Assembly: GCA_964370815.1 (NCBI GenBank)
Contig: CAYJKQ010000003.1
Location: forward strand, 62,001 to 126,000
DNA from: UBA12087 sp964370815
GTDB lineage: Bacteria > Chloroflexota > Anaerolineae > Anaerolineales > Villigracilaceae
Direction of reading: 5' to 3'
DNA: 64,000 nt
The stretch's first letter is position 1; each line of letters starts with the position of its first letter. Shown piece after piece: positions 59,685 to 64,000 of the stretch. Both the position numbers and the translations under genes were made by a program. The notes beneath the pieces are model-generated. The model did not search any database. It saw nothing but the letters and a program-made list of their open reading frames with translations, and was not told the DNA's origin.

Positions 59685-61628
59685 ATGTATTGGACCATAG
59701 CTACCATCGTTTCAGGATTTGCCACAATCATATTTTTGGCGCTTTTTGGGGTGGTTTTTATTTCAAAACCACGCACTCATTTACGCAAATTATTTCTATA
59801 TTACCTGATCTCGATGCTATTTTGGTCAATCAGTGCGTTTCTAGCCTCCTCTGGATTGGTTGCACCGCTTTTCTGGTTCAGAGCCATGGCTATCTCACCC
59901 GTGGTTATGCTTTTCTTTTTGTTCCTATTTGTCCAAAAATTATTTGGATTACGCAACAGATGGGTGCCTACTCTTTTGATCTATGGAATTTTCGCAGTGT
60001 TCGTTGATTTTTTTACTGACCTGGTAATAAAATCTGCTTACCTGGATGAAACTGGATCTTTTGTTTATGAATTTGGGTTTTTTCTTCCATTAATCGCCTT
60101 GCCATTTTTTATCATTACCATATATAGTCTCGTGATATTGTATAAAATTCATAATAATAGCAAAGATGCAAATAATCGAAACCGCATCCGTTACTTGATG
60201 CTGGGGATCTCACTCCCTATTTTTGCATTATTAATCAATTTCACTGAACTTGGCAAATATCCAATCGATATCGCCGCAAATGTAATTACAGCCATTCTGA
60301 TCTCATATGCGATCCTTCGCCACCAACTCCTGGATGTTAAATTTGTTATTCGGCTGGGGTTGATATACTCAATCACCACTGCAATATTTGGATCTATTTA
60401 CTTCCTGGTAATATCCCTGGTGTTAAATTTATTTCACCTTTTGGCTGGAAATGAAGTCTTTATTACTTCGATCATTGTTGGCACCTTGTTTTCTTTTATT
60501 CTTGCCCCCCTAAATTCCCGAGCACAGAAATGGATCGACCGCTTATTCTATCGTGAAAAGTTTAATGCCAGTCAAATGATGCAAAGGCTAAGCCAGACCA
60601 CTGCATCCATTATGAATCTCAATATAATGGCAGACATCATCCTTTCTGAGATCCTATCAACATGGCACATTCAAAACGGAACAATTTTGATAAAGAAAAA
60701 TGAAACCGAGGATTTCCTCGCTATAGCTCAAAAAGGAAATAAACGGGATCACTCATGGCGTTTCCCTTCCGACCATCCGATACCCAAATGGTTGAAGGAA
60801 AATAAGAAAAACCTCTCAAAAGATGATCTATCCATGGATCCCAAATTTAAATCTTTATGGGGTACAGAAATTATTGAATTGGAAGAGATTAACGCACAAA
60901 TATTCGTTCCCTTGCTTGCAAAAGGAGATCTTGTAGGTATTATCATCCTTGGAGAAAAGAAATCCACCCTTCCCTTTGATATAGATGATCTTCTGCTCTT
61001 ATCCGCTTTATCCAATCAAGTGGCTGTTGCAATTGAGAATTCCCGCCTTTATGAAGACCTTGAAGGCGCATTCATTCAAACGACAGTTGCCCTGGCAAAT
61101 GCGATCGATCTGCGGGATGCCTATACCAATATTCATAGCCAACAGATCGCTTTTTGGTCTGCTGAAACAGCCAAAATACTGAAATGCAGTACAAAAGATG
61201 TGGAGGATATATATTGGGGTGGTCTATTGCATGATATTGGAAAAATCGGAATACCAGATTCCATATTAAACAAGCCTGGTAAATTGGATGCCTCTGAATG
61301 GGAGGTGGTGCACCGCCATCCTGACCTTGGAGCTGATCTGATAGCCCCCATCAAGAAACTTTCAAGAGTGGCTCCGATAATCAACTGCAGCCATGAAAGA
61401 TATGACGGGAAAGGCTACCCGAGAGGTTTACGTAAAGAAGAAATACCTCTTGGCGCCCGAATTGTGAGCGTGGCGGATTCTTTTTCAGCCATGAAAGATA
61501 AACGACCTTACAAGGATCCACTCAGTGACGAAATGGCAATTCAGGAACTGGTTATTAATTCAGGAAAAATGTACGATCCTATCGTTGTTGATGCATTTTT
61601 GAAAATGATCGCAACCAAGAAAAAATAA
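59685..61628 (+). CDS. Multi-TM / GAF / HD-GYP cyclic-di-GMP phosphodiesterase
   Basis: A 647-residue sensor. About nine TM helices occupy residues 1-275; the pattern resembles the seven-TM input domain of some bacterial histidine kinases, ending SRAQKWIDRLFYREKF. A GAF-like domain follows (about 300-465) and then a C-terminal HD-GYP domain with LLHDIGKIGIPD near 512 and CSHERYDGKGYPRGL near 570. HD and GYP motifs are both intact, so it should hydrolyse c-di-GMP. It is the last gene of the operon. Coupled to the methyltransferase and GH3 enzyme it could sense a product of that pathway and lower c-di-GMP. Confidence 0.85.
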   Translation: MYWTIATIVSGFATIIFLALFGVVFISKPRTHLRKLFLYYLISMLFWSISAFLASSGLVAPLFWFRAMAISPVVMLFFLFLFVQKLFGLRNRWVPTLLIYGIFAVFVDFFTDLVIKSAYLDETGSFVYEFGFFLPLIALPFFIITIYSLVILYKIHNNSKDANNRNRIRYLMLGISLPIFALLINFTELGKYPIDIAANVITAILISYAILRHQLLDVKFVIRLGLIYSITTAIFGSIYFLVISLVLNLFHLLAGNEVFITSIIVGTLFSFILAPLNSRAQKWIDRLFYREKFNASQMMQRLSQTTASIMNLNIMADIILSEILSTWHIQNGTILIKKNETEDFLAIAQKGNKRDHSWRFPSDHPIPKWLKENKKNLSKDDLSMDPKFKSLWGTEIIELEEINAQIFVPLLAKGDLVGIIILGEKKSTLPFDIDDLLLLSALSNQVAVAIENSRLYEDLEGAFIQTTVALANAIDLRDAYTNIHSQQIAFWSAETAKILKCSTKDVEDIYWGGLLHDIGKIGIPDSILNKPGKLDASEWEVVHRHPDLGADLIAPIKKLSRVAPIINCSHERYDGKGYPRGLRKEEIPLGARIVSVADSFSAMKDKRPYKDPLSDEMAIQELVINSGKMYDPIVVDAFLKMIATKKK

Positions 61629-61824
61629 CCTGATTGAATCTAATAGAATCTTACTTTTGTAAAATGTGATATTGCCAAATAATGTCTATTTTCTCAGAAC
61701 AGCATCAAAAGGCTGCTGGAGAAAGACATGACGAGTCAGCTTATCAGTGATCAGCAGTGTAAAATGAATGCATAAAGTCTTTAAACCTTAGCACTAGATT
61801 GGGGTGGAATTGCTGAAAATTAAA

Positions 61825-61852
61825 TTGACAACCCCTTTTCAATTTTTATAAA
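61825..61852 (+). promoter_or_regulatory. Promoter-like pair facing into the 3' end of a convergent gene
   Basis: TTGACA (61825-61830), 16-base spacer, TATAAA (61847-61852) on the plus strand. The first plus-strand gene beyond it is 1.6 kb away, so any transcript would be antisense to the membrane protein gene ending at 61866. Confidence 0.3.
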
Positions 61853-61865
61853 TGGTATGATCGGT

Positions 61866-63005
61866 TTATCCAGTATTCTCTAACAGCCCTTTCTCAACGC
61901 GCGAGTCCATATCGGGCTTGATGATGTTGATTTCCCTATATACCAGTGTCCATGAAACGGACTTGAATAACTGTGCCAAACCCTCAATGAAAAGTATGGG
62001 TGAACCAGCCAGGGGGAAGAATAAAGGTAATCCAAACATGATCCCGACCACGATTGGCCAATAACCAGAAAGGAAGATGCTGGAAAATCCACCCACCACC
62101 AGACCAGGCAAAATTGCCACCAAAGCAGCAAGTGTGAAACTGACTACAATAAATGGGATGAGCAGGAATATTAGAAAGACAGAAGCGATCGACCAGGCGA
62201 TAGCCAAGCCGACCATGATCAACCAGAACAATCCGATCTCTTTCCAGTTTCCCCGAACGACAGAGAAACCATTGTGAAGTGCTGTGCGCACATCCAGCTG
62301 TTCAAGGACACATGCACGCACAATAATGTTTCGCAGCAAGCCAACAATCACAAAGTAGAAGCTGAACAGGAGGACAGTCAAGGAAGCCAGTCCAACCAAA
62401 AAAACAAGAGAGAAAATCCAACCCTGGGTGGTGCCAATATTGATCCCAATTGATACGCCTCCCCACACAAGCATAACAAGAATGGAAATAAACACCACAG
62501 CAGGTAATGAAACAATTAAGAGGTCGATCAGGAATAACCGCCAGGATGTGCGCGACCAACCATAATGGAATCCTTGTCTGATGGATATTTTTTGGGAAGT
62601 GGTCTCAAATTCATCCACCATGCGAATGACAGCTGTCTCTGACACATAACCGAGGATCTTTACTCCAATACCAAAAAAGACCATCAGGATAATAAAGACT
62701 ACCAGAAATTTGATCAAGACGCCAATCTCAGGTTGTGAGTTAATCTCCTCGGTCATCGAGTACCCAATACTGCGAAGTGTCTCCATAAAAGCTTGTGGAG
62801 ATTCAAAGGGTTGTCCCTCCCAGGAAGGCAAAGGGAATTCTTTTTGGATATTCTTATCCGTGGCATAGCGGTAACCACTATTGCTTCCGTATCGCTCGAA
62901 TGTACTTCCACCAACTGCCAAAGCCAGGATAAATCCAAATACCCACAAAGTACGATAATTCCACAAGATGTACCAGGCTCGTTTTAAGATCTTCATGTTG
63001 TCCAT
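61866..63005 (-). CDS. Polytopic membrane protein (DUF975-like)
   Basis: A 379-residue protein with about seven or eight TM helices and an external loop of some 70 residues after helix 1. The overall shape (N-terminal LKRAWYILWNYRTLWVFG, Gly-rich helices, conserved FSVVRGNWKEIGLFW near residue 240) resembles glycerophosphodiesterase membrane-domain or DUF975-like proteins, but this is a loose match. No catalytic motif is visible. AAGGAGA precedes the ATG. It stands alone and converges on the HD-GYP operon. Confidence 0.65.
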   Translation of the reverse strand: MDNMKILKRAWYILWNYRTLWVFGFILALAVGGSTFERYGSNSGYRYATDKNIQKEFPLPSWEGQPFESPQAFMETLRSIGYSMTEEINSQPEIGVLIKFLVVFIILMVFFGIGVKILGYVSETAVIRMVDEFETTSQKISIRQGFHYGWSRTSWRLFLIDLLIVSLPAVVFISILVMLVWGGVSIGINIGTTQGWIFSLVFLVGLASLTVLLFSFYFVIVGLLRNIIVRACVLEQLDVRTALHNGFSVVRGNWKEIGLFWLIMVGLAIAWSIASVFLIFLLIPFIVVSFTLAALVAILPGLVVGGFSSIFLSGYWPIVVGIMFGLPLFFPLAGSPILFIEGLAQLFKSVSWTLVYREINIIKPDMDSRVEKGLLENTG

Positions 63006-63470
63006 AATAAAATCTCCTTGAAGTATAGGTATAATATATACGCAATTCAGATTATCCGGTTTTATGTATCTGTTTTATCTTCCCTTTTTGGAAACATAGA
63101 TATTATTGCTTGATCAGAATTATGAACACATAATAATACTTGGATGGCTATGATCTCTTTTCTTCAACGTAAATAATTATTATCAACTTATTGGAAAATC
63201 GGATCACCACCAGTAATATGGTAAAGTCACAGATCCTTTTTCCATGTATTAGAGATTTTACCAGTTTTGGGGATCTCATTTTTAGCCGGTCATGACAATC
63301 CTCATCCATAAAAAGGGGGGTTCTTGCCGGGCTTCCTTTCGGATCATACGTATTGCCACTAATAATGGGTTTTAATAGCACCTTATGTTTTCTCCTAGAA
63401 CCTATTTCAATAAATTTAACTTGGGTGTATACTGACAATTGAAACTCATTCTTGCATTGAAGGAGTCCTT
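63006..63470. other. AT-rich intergenic region
   Basis: About 460 bases between divergent genes. A 96-codon frame on the minus strand (63148-63438) has unlikely composition and no ribosome site, so I do not call it. Promoters for both neighbours should be here. Confidence 0.4.
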
Positions 63471-64000
63471 ATGAAACGAGCAGTCAGCATCAGCCTGGGT
63501 TCGTCCAAGCGGAACAAAGCCGTTGAAGTGACCCTGTTGGGTGAAAAGGTAAGTATTGAGCGGATTGGAACAGATGGGGATATGGAACTTGCAGCAAGAA
63601 AATATCAGGAACTAGATGGAAAAGTGGATGCCTTTGGGGTCGGTGGAGCAGATCTCGGTGTATTGGTTGATAAAAAATGGTATCCATTGTTTTCAGTTAA
63701 CCCCATGGTCCGCTTTGTAAAAGAAACTCCCCTGGTGGATGGAACCGGTCTTAAAAGTACACTTGAAAGTAAATCCGCCTCGTTCCTGGATGAACATATC
63801 AAAGGTTATATAAATGAACGCGGACGAAAAGCTTTCATTATGACCGGTGTGGACCGCTGGGGGATGACCCAATGTTTTCTGGATGCCGGTTACGAGTGCG
63901 TTTTTGGCGACTTGATGTTTTCGCTTGGCATCCCGATTTCCCTGCACTCAGCCAAACAACTAAAAACATTGGCGGCTTTACTCATGCCGGTGGCTGGAAG
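63471..64000 (+). CDS. Conserved protein of unknown function (3' end cut by window)
   Basis: The first 176 residues of a longer protein; the frame is open to the window edge. It starts KRAVSISLGSSKRNKAVEV and continues with GEKVSIERIGTDGDMELAA and VDAFGVGGADLGVLVD, then a MTGVDRWGMTQ segment. I believe close relatives are often labelled quinate 5-dehydrogenase in automatic annotations, but I can see no experimental basis for it, and no clear dinucleotide-binding motif is present in this part. AAGGAG just before the ATG supports the start. Confidence 0.6.
   Translation, partial: MKRAVSISLGSSKRNKAVEVTLLGEKVSIERIGTDGDMELAARKYQELDGKVDAFGVGGADLGVLVDKKWYPLFSVNPMVRFVKETPLVDGTGLKSTLESKSASFLDEHIKGYINERGRKAFIMTGVDRWGMTQCFLDAGYECVFGDLMFSLGIPISLHSAKQLKTLAALLMPVAG

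Noticed and set aside
63148..63438. 96-codon frame on the minus strand in the last intergenic gap
   Set aside because: No ribosome-binding site, unlikely residue composition and no recognisable fold; treated as non-coding.

Overview
The window reads as chromosomal DNA of a Chloroflexota bacterium, most likely of the Anaerolineae type. This is an inference from gene style: lipoproteins and surface proteins with Thr/Pro linkers, repeated SH3-like modules next to C39-type peptidases, a cytochrome bc complex whose cytochrome b C-terminal part is fused to a dihaem cytochrome c, and GerMN, PD40 and beta-helix/FN3 secreted proteins. No rRNA or other definitive taxonomic marker is present.

Layout. 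1-4.1 kb: an AT-rich block (partial HMGL-type enzyme, MFS transporter, M20 deacylase, excisionase-like HTH protein) lying directly 3' of a tRNA-Arg. 4.3-12.7 kb: SdrD-like surface protein, a cysteine desulfurase-like/galactokinase operon, a 1298-residue beta-helix/FN3 secreted protein and a PilZ protein. 13-19 kb: a LuxR-type regulator with a degenerate receiver, an acyl-CoA mutase large subunit whose specificity residues look like isobutyryl-CoA mutase, trmO, a two-component system and a GerMN lipoprotein. 19.5-32 kb: housekeeping genes (rnz-pfkA, ftsK, a CcrM-like DNA methyltransferase, enoyl-CoA hydratase, glutamate dehydrogenase, DegV, oligoendopeptidase F). 32.1-35.1 kb: tRNA-Asn followed by an integration scar, an AT-rich orphan membrane protein, a truncated tyrosine recombinase and a TPR-like protein. 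35-43 kb: orphan DNA methyltransferase, lipoprotein, extended SDR, diguanylate cyclase and a tight glycan cluster (acyltransferase, two GT4 glycosyltransferases, SnoaL-like protein, FkbM methyltransferase). 43-47.5 kb: a cluster with two C39/SH3 proteins and a PD40 lipoprotein. 47.6-56.7 kb: central respiration (sdhCDAB divergent from Rieske/cytochrome b/cytochrome bc-c, then ilvE and two-subunit class I fumarase). 56.9-61.6 kb: a 49-residue membrane peptide, then a close-packed operon of SAM methyltransferase, GH3-family acyl-adenylating enzyme and multi-TM/GAF/HD-GYP sensor. 61.9-64 kb: polytopic membrane protein and the start of a conserved gene cut by the window end.

Themes. Succinate dehydrogenase, fumarase and the bc complex point to menaquinol-based respiration. 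c-di-GMP signalling is complete in outline: GGDEF synthase with an inhibitory site (38.1 kb), HD-GYP phosphodiesterase (59.7 kb) and PilZ receptor (12.4 kb). Both tRNA genes have AT-rich, probably acquired DNA on their 3' side. The strongest candidate for an undescribed system is the methyltransferase-GH3-HD-GYP operon at 57.3-61.6 kb, which looks like a pathway making or modifying an acyl small molecule coupled to a membrane sensor. All assignments come from reading motifs; no database search was run.
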